Assembly (NCBI RefSeq): GCF_007992495.1
Contig: NZ_BKAJ01000030.1
Span: 1 to 64,000 of the forward strand
Reading direction: 5' to 3'
DNA: 64,000 nt
Source: Reyranella soli
Lineage (GTDB): Bacteria; Pseudomonadota; Alphaproteobacteria; Reyranellales; Reyranellaceae
Shown here: positions 48,026 through 57,062 of the stretch, one piece after another
Layout of the letters: the number at the start of each line of letters is the position of its first letter
Position numbering within the stretch: the stretch's first letter is position 1
Translations under genes and position numbers: made by a program
The notes under the pieces: generated by a model
The model's input: the letters and a program-made list of their open reading frames with translations, nothing else
Database searches by the model: none
What the model was told of the DNA's origin: nothing

Positions 48026-49138
48026 TTACCTCGCGGGAAACGACACCGCGACACACGTGCCTCTGCCAGCGGTCGGGGACCGGACCGAGAGCTGGCCCTT
48101 GAGCTGATCGGCGAGGGCGCGCACTACCTTCATGCCGATCCCCTTCCCGGTTGGCTCGGTCACCGAGAATCCCCTCTCCAGGCCTTCTCCCTGGTCGGTC
48201 ACGGCGAGCTCATGCAGGCCGCCGTTCCAGCCGAACGAAACCGTGATCAAGCCGGCCCCGTGCTTGCGCGCATTGACAGCGAGCTCGTTGACGATCAGCC
48301 CGATGGCGAGGACCTGATCCCTGGGAACGCTGGTCTCGATGGCGCCGACGACGCCGATCTCGGCACCGAGAATGCCGGCCAGCTCGCTGCAGAGCTCGCG
48401 GAGATGGGACACGATCGGAAGGCGCTCGCGCGTTTCGTTGACGGAGAACAGACGGTGCGCCCGGGCGACTGCCGCGACGCGATGAGCTGCTGTCAGCAGC
48501 TGTTGACGAGTCTCCGTCGAAGCGGCGCTGCGACCCTGCAACTGCAGCATGCTGGAAACGAGCTGCAGGCTGTTCATGACGCGGTGATCGACTTCGCTCT
48601 TCATGATATCCGCCTGATCGGACGCCGTCCGCGCGGCGAGGCGCATCGCCAGCTCGTCGGTGACGACGCCCGCCAGAGAGCGCAGCCGACGCATGTGCTG
48701 CTCCTCGATCCGCCGCGGGCGGCGGTCGATCACCGAGAGCGTGCCGATCGCATAGCCGTCGGGGCTGTCCAGCGGCACGCCAGCGTGGAAGCCGTACTTG
48801 TACTTGTCGCGGATCCACGGTTCGAGCACAGAGCGCGACGGGTCCGTGCCACGCCTTGCCTCGGTCTCAGCGGTGCCGTGATGCGACTTGAAGAAGACGC
48901 GATCACTGCCGATGAAGCCGATGATCGCCACCGGCGCCTGGAAGAGATCCGCGGTCAGCGCCGTGATCCGGTCGAAGGCCGGTTCCGGCACCGTGTCGAG
49001 CACCGCATAGCGCTCGGCGGCGGCAAGACGCGTCGCCTCAAGTCGGGCGCGCGCCACCTCATCTTCCGGTCGCACCACGGGCAAGGACGCCGGCCGATAG
49101 GAGTCGGTGCCCAGAGTCGGTGTGACAAGTCGCAGCAT
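48026..49138 (-). CDS. GAF-containing sensor histidine kinase (HisKA_2 type)
   Basis: A 370-residue soluble kinase. An N-terminal GAF domain covers about residues 35-170 (AIIGFIGSDRVFFKSHHG; GYAIGTLSVID). The phospho-acceptor region has His185 in EVDHRVMNSLQ, the HisKA_2/HWE-related motif, followed by an ATPase domain (VNELAVNARKHG; DQGEGL). Such kinases are common in alphaproteobacteria in light, redox or general-stress signalling. No response regulator is adjacent; the plus-strand OmpA gene converges on it. Confidence 0.88.
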   Translation of the reverse strand: MLRLVTPTLGTDSYRPASLPVVRPEDEVARARLEATRLAAAERYAVLDTVPEPAFDRITALTADLFQAPVAIIGFIGSDRVFFKSHHGTAETEARRGTDPSRSVLEPWIRDKYKYGFHAGVPLDSPDGYAIGTLSVIDRRPRRIEEQHMRRLRSLAGVVTDELAMRLAARTASDQADIMKSEVDHRVMNSLQLVSSMLQLQGRSAASTETRQQLLTAAHRVAAVARAHRLFSVNETRERLPIVSHLRELCSELAGILGAEIGVVGAIETSVPRDQVLAIGLIVNELAVNARKHGAGLITVSFGWNGGLHELAVTDQGEGLERGFSVTEPTGKGIGMKVVRALADQLKGQLSVRSPTAGRGTCVAVSFPAR

Positions 49139-49259
49139 GATGTTCGCCCCCCGGCCAATGCCGCAGGAAGAGTCTCCTGACCGCGGCAGGTCGCAGCCTA
49201 GGGCGGGGCAGCCAAGGGAGTCTGTTCAATATTGACCGCGAACGAATGTCCGCGGGGTG

Positions 49260-49293
49260 GGCTCACGCAGAGCTGCATCCTGCGTCGTGAGCC
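49260..49293 (-). terminator. Hairpin after serA
   Basis: GGCTCACG pairs with CGTGAGCC, extended inside by CAG/CTG, 7 bases past the serA stop on the minus strand. No clear T-run follows, so rho-independent termination is only possible. Confidence 0.4.
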
Positions 49294-49299
49294 AGGTGG

Positions 49300-50883
49300 T
49301 CAGAAACTGAGCAGCTTCGCCTGCACCACGCTCTCCAGCGCGCCGATCTTGCCCAGAAGCTCGGGCGAGATGGGCTGGTCGACCTGCACGAGTGCGATCG
49401 CCGAACCGCCGGGTGCGTCGCGGCCGAGGTGGAAGGTCGCGATGTTGACCTTGCTCTCGCCCAGCAGCGTGCCGAGGCGGCCGATGAAGCCCGGCTTGTC
49501 GTCGTTGGTGATGTAGAGCATGTGCGGGGCGAACTCGGCCTCGATCTCGATGCCCTTGATGTCGACGATGCGCGGATGCTTGCCGCCGAACAGCGTGCCG
49601 GTGACGGCGCGGGTGTACTTCTCGCCGGTGACGGTGAGCCGGATCATCGAATGGTAGTCGCCGGCGCGCTCGTGCTTGACCTCGGCCATCTCGATGCCGC
49701 GTTCGCGGGCGACGACCGGGGCGTTCACCATGTTCACCGAGGTGAGCTGCGGGCGCAGCACGCCCATCAGCGCCACCTGGGAGAGCGGCTTGACGTTGAG
49801 GGCGGACACGTCGCCCTCGTACTCGATCGACACGGCCTTGATGTCGGTGTCGGTCAGCTGGCCCGCGAACGAGCCCAGCTTCTCGGCGAGGTCGAGATAG
49901 GGCGCGAGCCGGGGCGCCTCCTCGGCCGTGACGTTGGGCATGTTGAGCGAGTTCACGACGGCGCCGGTTAGCAGGTAGTCCGCCATCTGCTCGGCGACCT
50001 GCAGGGCCACGTTCTCCTGCGCCTCCAGAGTCGAGGCGCCGAGATGCGGCGTGCTGACGAGGTTGGGGGCGCCGAACAGGACGTTGGTCTTGGCCGGCTC
50101 CTCGGTGAAGACGTCGAAGCCCGCGCCGGCGATATGGCCGGACACCAGCAGGTCGCGCACCGCCAGCTCGTCGACCAGGCCGCCACGGGCGCAGTTGATG
50201 ATGCGCACGCCCTTCTTGGTCTTCATCAGGTTGGCGCGGCTGAGGATGTTCTTGGTCTGCTCGGTGAGCGGCGTGTGCACCGTGATGAAGTCGGCACGCG
50301 CCAGCACCTGGTCGAGCGTCACCTTCTCGACGCCGAGCTCCTGGGCGCGCTGGTCGGACAGGAAGGGATCGTAGGCGATGACGCGCATCTTCAGGCCGAT
50401 GGCGCGCTCGGCGACGATCGAGCCGATGTTGCCGCAGCCGATCAGGCCCAGCGTCTTGAAGCTGAGCTCGGTGCCCATGAAGCGGTTCTTCTCCCACTTG
50501 CCGGCCTGGGTCGAGGCGTTGGCGTCAGGGATCTGGCGGGCCACCGCGAACATCAGGGCAATGGCGTGCTCGGCCGTGGTGATGGCGTTGCCGTAGGGCG
50601 TGTTCATGACCACGACGCCGTGCGCAGTGGCCGACTTGATGTCGACATTGTCGACGCCGATGCCGGCGCGGCCGACGACCCTGAGCTTCTTGGCTTCGGC
50701 CAGCACCTCGGCCGTGACCTTGGTCGCCGAGCGGATCGCCAGGCCCTCGTAGTTGCCGACGATGGCGCGCAGCTCGGCGGGCTTCAGGCCGGGCTTGAAA
50801 TCGACGTCGCAGCCGCGCTCGGAAAAGATCTCCACCGCGCGGGGAGAAAGCTCATCGGAGATGAGGACCTTGGGTTTTGCCAT
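49300..50883 (-). CDS. serA: D-3-phosphoglycerate dehydrogenase
   Basis: First enzyme of serine synthesis: oxidises 3-phosphoglycerate to 3-phosphohydroxypyruvate with NAD. The 527-residue long form has the substrate/NAD core with GLIGCGNIGSIVAERA, catalytic His in TPHLGASTLEAQ, then the ASB domain and a C-terminal ACT domain (LYITNDDKPGFIGRLGTLLGE) for serine feedback. The substrate for the next step is used by serC, encoded upstream on the same strand, 138 bases away across a palindromic repeat. Confidence 0.96.
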   Translation of the reverse strand: MAKPKVLISDELSPRAVEIFSERGCDVDFKPGLKPAELRAIVGNYEGLAIRSATKVTAEVLAEAKKLRVVGRAGIGVDNVDIKSATAHGVVVMNTPYGNAITTAEHAIALMFAVARQIPDANASTQAGKWEKNRFMGTELSFKTLGLIGCGNIGSIVAERAIGLKMRVIAYDPFLSDQRAQELGVEKVTLDQVLARADFITVHTPLTEQTKNILSRANLMKTKKGVRIINCARGGLVDELAVRDLLVSGHIAGAGFDVFTEEPAKTNVLFGAPNLVSTPHLGASTLEAQENVALQVAEQMADYLLTGAVVNSLNMPNVTAEEAPRLAPYLDLAEKLGSFAGQLTDTDIKAVSIEYEGDVSALNVKPLSQVALMGVLRPQLTSVNMVNAPVVARERGIEMAEVKHERAGDYHSMIRLTVTGEKYTRAVTGTLFGGKHPRIVDIKGIEIEAEFAPHMLYITNDDKPGFIGRLGTLLGESKVNIATFHLGRDAPGGSAIALVQVDQPISPELLGKIGALESVVQAKLLSF

Positions 50884-50906
50884 TTACGTCACTCCATTCA
50901 TTCATG

Positions 50907-51003
50907 CCTCCTCTCCCCCGCTAGGGGGAGAGGTTGGGTGAGGGGTTTGCGCACAGCCTTCGAAGCCCCCTCACCCAGCCTCTCCCCCCTAGCGGGGGAG
51001 AGG
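50907..51003. repeat. Inverted repeat between serC and serA
   Basis: CCTCTCCCCCGCTAGGGGGA... (50909-50945) and its near-complement (50966-51003, ending in GCGGGGGAGAGG) form a long stem with a short spacer. Each arm also folds on itself. The type (CTCCCC.CTAG.GGGGAG with TTGGGTGAGGGG) is widespread in alphaproteobacterial intergenic DNA. It may set the relative amounts of serC and serA message. Confidence 0.75.
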
Positions 51004-51021
51004 AATTTGAGGGATTTCGGG

Positions 51022-52188
51022 TCAGGCCGCTTTGGCGCCAAACTCCCGCTCGATCTCTCCGTAGGCCCAGTCGAGCCAGGGCAGCAGGGCCAAAAGGTCG
51101 CTCTGCTCGACCGTCGCGCCGCACCAGATGCGCAGGCCCGGCGGGGCGTCGCGGTAGGAGCCGACGTCGTAGCCCGCCTTCTCGCTCTCGAGCAGGTCGG
51201 CCATCTTCTTGGCCGCCGCGGCCTGCTTGTCGGCCGCGAGCGCGGTGAACCACGGCGCGGTGATGTTGAGGCACACCGAGGTGTTCGAGCGGATCGCCTT
51301 GTCGCCCGCCAGGAAGCCGATCCACTTGCGCTCGGCCACGAACTTTTCCAGCACGCCGAGGTTGGCCTCCGAACGCGCCATCAGCGCCTTCAGCCCGCCG
51401 AGGCCCTCGCCCCAGCGCAGGCCGTCGATCGCATCTTCGACGCAGAGCAGCGAGGGCGTGTTGATGGTGTCGCCCTTGAAGATCGCCTCGGAGAACTTGC
51501 CGCCCGAGGTCAGGCGGAAGAGCTTCGGCAACGGCCACGGCGGCGAATAGCTTTCCAGCCGCTGCACGGCGCGCGGCGACAGGACGAGCACGCCATGTGC
51601 GCCCTCCCCGCCCATTACCTTCTGCCAGGACCAGGTCACGACATCGAGCTTGGGCCACGGCAGGTCCATGGCGAACACGGCCGAGGTGGCGTCGCAGATC
51701 GCCAGGCCCCCGCGGTCGTCGGCGATCCAGTCGCCGTTCGGCACTTTTACGCCCGAGGTCGTGCCGTTCCAGGTGAAGACGACATCGTGCGTCCAGTCGA
51801 CCGCCTTCAGGTCGGCGATCTGGCCGTACGGCGCCTTGAGCACACGGGCATCCTTGAGCTTGAGCTGCTTCGCCACGTCGGTGACCCAGCCTTCGCCGAA
51901 GCTCTCCCAGGTCAGCATGTCGACCGGCCGGGCGCCGAGCAGCGACCACAGCGCCATCTCGACGGCACCTGTGTCCGACGCGGGGACGATGCCGACGCGA
52001 TAGTCGGCTGGTATGCCCAGCAGAGCGCGCGTGCGGTCGACCGCCTCGACGATCTTCTTCTTGCCAAGTTTTGATCGGTGGGACCGCCCGATGGCGGCAT
52101 CCTTGAGGACTTCAGGCGTCCATCCCGGACGCTTGGCGCAGGGTCCTGACGAAAAGTCAGGACGCGCCGGACGCATGTTCGGCTTCAT
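51022..52188 (-). CDS. serC: Phosphoserine aminotransferase
   Basis: A 388-residue PLP enzyme that makes O-phosphoserine from 3-phosphohydroxypyruvate and glutamate. [12 protein letters not shown] at the N-terminus and [14 protein letters not shown] with the PLP lysine mark the alphaproteobacterial type. The ATG at 52188 (second Met) is used, with GGGAGAGG upstream; the codon before it is TTG. Expressed from the promoter at 52245-52273 through a short structured leader. Confidence 0.95.
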   Translation of the reverse strand: MKPNMRPARPDFSSGPCAKRPGWTPEVLKDAAIGRSHRSKLGKKKIVEAVDRTRALLGIPADYRVGIVPASDTGAVEMALWSLLGARPVDMLTWESFGEGWVTDVAKQLKLKDARVLKAPYGQIADLKAVDWTHDVVFTWNGTTSGVKVPNGDWIADDRGGLAICDATSAVFAMDLPWPKLDVVTWSWQKVMGGEGAHGVLVLSPRAVQRLESYSPPWPLPKLFRLTSGGKFSEAIFKGDTINTPSLLCVEDAIDGLRWGEGLGGLKALMARSEANLGVLEKFVAERKWIGFLAGDKAIRSNTSVCLNITAPWFTALAADKQAAAAKKMADLLESEKAGYDVGSYRDAPPGLRIWCGATVEQSDLLALLPWLDWAYGEIEREFGAKAA

Positions 52189-52240
52189 CAAACCTCTCCC
52201 TTACAGAAGAGCTGCACTCCGGTGGGGGAGCGTGGCCCGC
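52189..52240 (-). ncRNA. Short structured leader of serC (serC-motif candidate)
   Basis: From the predicted start (about 52238) only about 50 bases precede the serC ATG. GCTCCCCC-ACCGGAGTGC forms a small hairpin, and its CTCCC can instead pair with the GGGAG of the ribosome site. A conserved 'serC' RNA motif is known in alphaproteobacteria directly in front of serC-serA; position fits, but I cannot match its consensus base by base here. Confidence 0.4.
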
Positions 52241-52244
52241 CGCC

Positions 52245-52273
52245 GATATACGGGCGGTCGCGGCTGCCGTCAA
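52245..52273 (-). promoter_or_regulatory. Sigma-70-type promoter of serC
   Basis: On the minus strand TTGACG (52268-52273), 17 bases, then TATATC (52245-52250). Spacing is ideal and both hexamers are near consensus. It places the transcript start about 50 bases before the serC ATG. An AT-rich dyad AAAGTT-TACAG-AACTTT (52307-52323) just upstream is a possible regulator site shared with the divergent hydrolase gene. Confidence 0.65.
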
Positions 52274-52388
52274 TGTTCGACGACGCAAGAAGCGCGCGGG
52301 TGCGGCAAAGTTTACAGAACTTTACGCACCCGAGACGACAGCGAAACAGGGACGCTTCATAGCCATCGCGAGCCAGCCAGAGCCTCGA

Positions 52389-53504
52389 ATGCGCATCCTG
52401 ATCGTCCTGTTCGTTCTATTCACGACTGCCGCCCGTGCCGAGGGATTGCTCCAAGGATTGGTCAGCGAGCCGCTGTCAGTGCCGGTGACCATCGCCGGCA
52501 GCGAGCTGTCGCTGGATGGCTATGTCATTCGTCCCGACCGGCCCGGCCGATTTCCGCTGGTGATCATGGTGCATGGAACGCCGAGCGTGGATGGCGAGGC
52601 GTTTTTCCGCGAGGCCGCGCGGCGCTCTCCCGTCACCTTCAACAACGCGGCCGTCGCCTTCGCCCAGCGCGGCTATGCAGCAGTTGCAATCATGCGCCGC
52701 GGTTTTGGCCGGTCCGGCGGAACTTATGCCGAAGACCTGCCACGGCCCTGCGACTTCCTCCCCGGCGTGCGGACTTCGGCCGAGGACGTGCTTGCGGCAA
52801 TCACGTCGTTGCGGCAGGAACCTTGGGTGGACGGCGACCACGTCGTGCTGCTCGGCCACTCCACTGGCAGCCTTGCTGTCACTGCCGCTGCGGCAGAAAA
52901 TCCGGCCGGCGTGGTCGCGATCCTGAACTTCGATGGCGGCCGACACGGCCGCTCGGGGACAGGCCAGGCCTGTAAACCCGACAGCCTCGTAGACGCCGTC
53001 GCAGCACTCGGGCGCACCGCTCGTGTGCCGACTCTCTGGCTCTACGCCGAAAACGACCGCGTCTACGGCCCTGCGCTGGCCCGCCAGATGTTCGATGCCT
53101 ACAGCGCTGCCGGTGCTCCAGCTCAGTTGCGAATGCTGCCGCCATTCGGATCAAACGGGCACGACCTCGTGACCCTGGCTCCGGCGGACGTCTGGTTTCC
53201 CACCGTCGAGCCCTTTCTCGCGGGTCTGGGTTTGCCGATCGTCCCGATCATCGCGCTGCCGCCAACGTCCACGCTGCCGGCGCCGCCGAACGCCCTTCCG
53301 GCGTGCCAGGAAGCCTTCGCCCGCTATCTGATTCGCCGCAGCGACGCCAAGGCCTTTGCAATTGCTTCCCAAGGCAGCTGCAGCTCGGCCCTAGGCCGCA
53401 CAGTCGACGAGGCGCAGCAAAAGGCGATGGCTGACTGCAAAGCCCAACCTCACGGTGAGGGCTGTCATCTGTACGCAATCGGCCAGGACCTCGTCGACAA
53501 ATAG
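52389..53504 (+). CDS. Secreted alpha/beta hydrolase
   Basis: A 371-residue protein with a signal peptide (MRILIVLFVLFTTAARA). Alpha/beta hydrolase core: oxyanion region MVHGTPSVDG, nucleophile Ser in LLGHSTGS, Asp in YAENDRVYG and His in GSNGHDLV. The C-terminal ~75 residues form a separate cysteine-containing module (CQEAFARYL; GSCSSALG; CKAQPHGEGCHLYAIG) that resembles repeats in small secreted proteins of the DUF4189 kind. Esterase or peptidase activity in the periplasm is likely. Divergent from serC. Confidence 0.85.
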   Translation: MRILIVLFVLFTTAARAEGLLQGLVSEPLSVPVTIAGSELSLDGYVIRPDRPGRFPLVIMVHGTPSVDGEAFFREAARRSPVTFNNAAVAFAQRGYAAVAIMRRGFGRSGGTYAEDLPRPCDFLPGVRTSAEDVLAAITSLRQEPWVDGDHVVLLGHSTGSLAVTAAAAENPAGVVAILNFDGGRHGRSGTGQACKPDSLVDAVAALGRTARVPTLWLYAENDRVYGPALARQMFDAYSAAGAPAQLRMLPPFGSNGHDLVTLAPADVWFPTVEPFLAGLGLPIVPIIALPPTSTLPAPPNALPACQEAFARYLIRRSDAKAFAIASQGSCSSALGRTVDEAQQKAMADCKAQPHGEGCHLYAIGQDLVDK

Positions 53505-53542
53505 CCGACCAACTAGAGCGAAGTCCGGCCTGCCAGAATCAT

Positions 53543-53672
53543 CCTCCCCATCGTTCATACGATGGGGAGGTGCCCGCGAAGCGGGCGGAGGGGTCATGAG
53601 CCATAGGTGTTAGCACCGGTGACCCCTCCGTCGCCGTATGACGGCGACACCTCCCCAGCTTCGCTGGGGAGG
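53543..53672. repeat. Composite palindromic repeat
   Basis: A nest of palindromes: CCTCCCCATCG...CGATGGGGAGG (53543-53570), GCCCGCGAAGCGGGC (53572-53586), GGAGGGGTCA/TGACCCCTCC (53587-53596 with 53620-53629), GTCGCCGTATGACGGCGAC, and CCTCCCC-AGCTTCGCT-GGGGAGG (53650-53672). It fills the gap between two convergent genes and may stop transcription from both. Confidence 0.75.
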
Positions 53673-53699
53673 AATGAACCAAGCAGCATGGACCTTGCT

Positions 53700-54410
53700 C
53701 TAGGCCAAGGTGTCGGCGAGCTCGGCGAAATCGGCCAGGATGAGGTCGGGCTGGTGCGGCGTCTCGCCGAACGGCCGCTTGCGCCGGTCGATGAAGGCCG
53801 TGCGCATGCCGTAGGACTTGGCGCCGATACAGTCGAAGGCGTGGTTGGCGACGAACAGGATGCCGGACCGATCCTCGCCGATGATCTCCTCGGCCTTGGC
53901 GTAGGTCTTCCAGTGCGGCTTGAAGTAGCCCGCTTCCTGCACCGAGATCACATGGTCGAAGGCAAAGCCGATGTGCGGGCCTGCCGCTTCCAGCATGTCG
54001 CGATCGCCGTTCGACAGGATCGCGAGCTTGTAACCGGCCGACCGCAGCCTGCCGAGGGCCGCAACCACGTCGGGAAACGGTTTCAGCCTTTCGATCTCGC
54101 TGACCAGCGCCTTCACCTCGTCCTGCGTGTAGGCGATGCCGCAGCGATCCATGACGAAGGACAGGGCGCGATGGCCGATCTGCCGGTATGGCGTGTGGCC
54201 ACGGTCGCACAGCGCATCGATCATCGAGTTCTCGTAGTGGGTGCGTCGCCACCAGGTGACGAAGCTGTTGGGCTTGCCGTCCCAGCCCTTCGCTTTCAGG
54301 AAAGGCGTCGCCGCCTCGGTGAGACCCTTCTGCATGTCGACGATCGTGCCGTACTGGTCGAACGCCAGCGCCTTGATCTCTCGCTTCAGGATCTCGCGTA
54401 TGGGCGTCAT
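53700..54410 (-). CDS. Haloacid dehalogenase, type II
   Basis: A 236-residue HAD-superfamily hydrolase. Nucleophile Asp18 in AFDQYGTIVD, Ser/Asn in ILSNGDRDML, Lys in FKPHWKTYA, and the fourth motif in FVANHAFDCIGAKSYGM. The type II 2-haloacid dehalogenase layout suggests hydrolysis of a 2-haloacid or related substrate. It has a good ribosome site (GGAGAAAGAC). The membrane-protein gene upstream is 17 bases away, same strand. Confidence 0.88.
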   Translation of the reverse strand: MTPIREILKREIKALAFDQYGTIVDMQKGLTEAATPFLKAKGWDGKPNSFVTWWRRTHYENSMIDALCDRGHTPYRQIGHRALSFVMDRCGIAYTQDEVKALVSEIERLKPFPDVVAALGRLRSAGYKLAILSNGDRDMLEAAGPHIGFAFDHVISVQEAGYFKPHWKTYAKAEEIIGEDRSGILFVANHAFDCIGAKSYGMRTAFIDRRKRPFGETPHQPDLILADFAELADTLA

Positions 54411-54427
54411 GTCTTTCTCCGTGTGCG

Positions 54428-55990
54428 TCAACGTCGGCGCAGCTCGTAGTAGTTGCCGGCCACGGGATCGCGGAAGGCCGGCTCGGCGCGATAGTTGTCG
54501 TGCAGCATGCGCCAGATGGCCGACGCGCGATTGGCGGCCGACAGGGCGCCGAGCTGGCCGGTGAGCTCGGCCTCGCTCCAGGTCCAGACGTCGGAGATGA
54601 CGACGCGATGGCCGCGGTCGAAGGCCAGGTCGATGTCGCGCTTCAGCACCTCGGCATTGTGCTCGGCCGTCCAGTCGGGATGGCGGATGGCGCCGGCGTC
54701 GACGGCGATCCATTTGAACTTCGCGTCCGACGGCTTGCCGTCCCAGTCCCAGGTGCGGCTCCACAGCGCGTACTGCCACATGGTGATGGGCTCGAAGCCC
54801 CAGTACACGAAGACCGTCGAGGCCGGCGGAAAGCGCTGCTCGAGCGCGGCCATGGCCTTGAGCGCGGCCTCGTCGCCGCCACGGAAACGCGCGAGTGCTC
54901 CGACGTTCCAGGCCAGCGGCAGGACCGACAGCACGGCGAGTGCGATCACGATGCCGCGCGAGCGCAGCGACAGCGCCCCCAGCAGCAGCGCCCAGGCCAC
55001 CGTCAGCCACGGCATGACGTTGATCTGCATCTGCGGATCCTGAGGCTGCGAATAAAAGTTCAGCACCTGCCCCGCCCCCAAGGTGCCGAGGAACACGATC
55101 GCGACCGCGCGTATTCGAGGCTCATGTCGCCGTGGCCACAGGGCGATGACGGCGGCGAGGAAGATCGCGGCCTGCAGCGCCACCGAGACCAGGAGCGGCA
55201 GCGCGGCATGCCTTGCCGACAATGGATCGACCCAGCCACCGACGATCAGGAAGTAGTTGCCGACGCCCGACAGCATCATCCAGGCCTTGTCCCACGACAG
55301 GCCGGCCCAGCCGGTGGCCACGCCCTTGCCGGTCCACAGGATGTCGTGCAGCCCGACCGCGCCCGGATAGCGCTCGGACCAGAGCTGGACGATGCCGGCC
55401 ACGACCACGATGGAAACGATCAGCGTGCTGATCAGCGCCGCGCGTCGCGCCAGCCGTTCCGGCGCCAGGGCCAGCGCCACGACAAGCGCGGGCAACAGCG
55501 GGAACAGCAGACGCCATTCGATCAGCCAGCCGAACGTGAACAGCACGCCGACCAGCGCCACGCGAAGATGCGTCGGCCGATCGAACCACAGGCCGGCCAG
55601 CGCCATCGCGCCCAGGACCAGCGCGTAGCCCGGCATGATGTCCTCGCTGATCACCGAGAGCAGCAGAACGAAGCCGCAGCCGAAGTGGAAGCACGCCGCC
55701 AGCGCGGCCGCACGGATGCTACCAGTGAGGCGATGGACGAAGGCATAGACGATCGTGGTGGTGAGGCTGGCGAAAAAGGCGTTGAGCCAGGCGAACTGCC
55801 GCCATGGCACGCCACGGTCGATGCCCAGCCAGTCGAGCAGCCGGCAGAGTGCGCCATAGAGAGGGAAATAGAGATAGTTCGACGGATCGAGCCGTGCGCG
55901 CGTGAGATCGGCGATCCAAGGCTCGGCCTGGATGCTCTTGTACATGCCGTTGGCGGTGATGATGTGGACGTTCTGCAGCCAGGCGATCAA
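54428..55990 (-). CDS. Polytopic membrane protein, possible GT-C glycosyltransferase
   Basis: At least 520 residues with about ten hydrophobic segments and a soluble C-terminal region of about 150 residues. A TTG at 55990 is the first standard start, but the upstream codons (NEEKNAPGWQLLLAFALSLA and onward) read like a true first membrane helix, so the protein probably begins near 56065 at a non-standard start (CTG) close behind the cupin stop. RARLDPSNYLYFPLYGALCR lies in the first large loop, typical of lipid-linked sugar transferases. Function is inferred from the neighbouring GT2 and methyltransferase genes. Confidence 0.75.
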   Translation of the reverse strand: MIAWLQNVHIITANGMYKSIQAEPWIADLTRARLDPSNYLYFPLYGALCRLLDWLGIDRGVPWRQFAWLNAFFASLTTTIVYAFVHRLTGSIRAAALAACFHFGCGFVLLLSVISEDIMPGYALVLGAMALAGLWFDRPTHLRVALVGVLFTFGWLIEWRLLFPLLPALVVALALAPERLARRAALISTLIVSIVVVAGIVQLWSERYPGAVGLHDILWTGKGVATGWAGLSWDKAWMMLSGVGNYFLIVGGWVDPLSARHAALPLLVSVALQAAIFLAAVIALWPRRHEPRIRAVAIVFLGTLGAGQVLNFYSQPQDPQMQINVMPWLTVAWALLLGALSLRSRGIVIALAVLSVLPLAWNVGALARFRGGDEAALKAMAALEQRFPPASTVFVYWGFEPITMWQYALWSRTWDWDGKPSDAKFKWIAVDAGAIRHPDWTAEHNAEVLKRDIDLAFDRGHRVVISDVWTWSEAELTGQLGALSAANRASAIWRMLHDNYRAEPAFRDPVAGNYYELRRR

Positions 55991-56070
55991 GCCGCAGAGC
56001 GCCGCGAGGCTGAGCGCGAAGGCCAGCAGCAGCTGCCAGCCCGGCGCATTCTTCTCTTCGTTCAGGATCG

Positions 56071-56337
56071 CTACATCTTCCGGCCGAACAGGACGACCGC
56101 GCCTTCCGGCCCGTAGCTCTCCGAATGGAGGCAGCCGCGCGCGAGATCCCAGGTATCGCCCTGCTTGTAGGTCACGGTCTCGCTGCCCGAGGTGATGGTG
56201 ATCGCGCCCTGCACAACCATCGCCCGCACGTCGAACGGATGGCTGTGCTCGGGGTTCACCTTGACGCCCGGCGTCGTGTTGGTGGCAACCTCATAGCCGT
56301 CGCGCTTCAGCTCGGCCTCGAAGGTCTGTCGGTCCAT
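56071..56337 (-). CDS. Small cupin-domain protein
   Basis: An 88-residue single cupin. Conserved segment HSHPFDVRAMVVQGAI supplies two His residues; GDTWDLARGCLHSE a third. AAGGAG precedes MDRQTFEAEL. It is in the same operon as the methyltransferase and GT2 genes, 11 bases after the methyltransferase stop. Sugar-nucleotide or polyketide cupins look similar; no reaction can be stated. Confidence 0.85.
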   Translation of the reverse strand: MDRQTFEAELKRDGYEVATNTTPGVKVNPEHSHPFDVRAMVVQGAITITSGSETVTYKQGDTWDLARGCLHSESYGPEGAVVLFGRKM

Positions 56338-56348
56338 CCCGTTTCTCC

Positions 56349-57062
56349 TTAGGCGGCCTTGCGCGCCGCCACGACATATTGCGCTCCCAGGGGGAGCCAC
56401 GCCAGCGTCCGGTCGATGGGTGCCAAGAAGGCAAGGCCGGGTGGCATGAACATCAGGTAGTCGGTCTCGAGGTCGTAGCGCGCCGTGTCGAGCAGCCCGT
56501 AGCGGACCTCGCGCGCATCGAGCAGGATGGCGTTCTCGTCGATCGGCGTGCGGGCGATGACGTAGCGCACCAGCGGATTGCGCGGATTGTGCTCGAAGAC
56601 GTAGATCCGGCCGCCTGGATTCAGCACGCGGCCGAGCTCACGGTAGACTGCCTGCCGCTCCTCGATCGGCACGTGGTGCAGGACGGCGCTGATGGTGACG
56701 ATGTCGAACTGCCGATCGGCAAAGGGCGTTTTGGCCCCCTCCTGCGCCGCCAGCGTCGGCACCGGCCCGAGCCCCGACGGCCAGCGCTTGCCGACCTCGG
56801 CCAGCATGCCGCTCGAGACGTCACAGCCGGTGAAATTGGCGCGCGCACCCAACTCTGCGAGAACACGCATGAGATCGCCGGCGCCGCAGCCATAGTCGAG
56901 CACCGCAAGCGCGCCCTCCTTCAGGCCGGGCTCGCGGCGCAGCAGCCAGCGTGCCTTCACGGCGATGAACTGGTCGGCCGAATCACCCATCATGCGCTTG
57001 ATGGGATTGTCGAGACCGCCGTCATAGGTCCCGGCGTGGCGATCGAACTCCGCCGGACTCAC
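56349..57062 (-). CDS. Class I SAM-dependent methyltransferase
   Basis: A 237-residue methyltransferase. Motif I is VLDYGCGAGDLMRVL, motif II VTISAVLHHVPIEER, motif III LNPGGRIYVFEHN. The GTG start overlaps the GT2 stop (GTGA). Substrate may be a sugar or lipid of the envelope, judging from the operon. Confidence 0.88.
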   Translation of the reverse strand: MSPAEFDRHAGTYDGGLDNPIKRMMGDSADQFIAVKARWLLRREPGLKEGALAVLDYGCGAGDLMRVLAELGARANFTGCDVSSGMLAEVGKRWPSGLGPVPTLAAQEGAKTPFADRQFDIVTISAVLHHVPIEERQAVYRELGRVLNPGGRIYVFEHNPRNPLVRYVIARTPIDENAILLDAREVRYGLLDTARYDLETDYLMFMPPGLAFLAPIDRTLAWLPLGAQYVVAARKAA

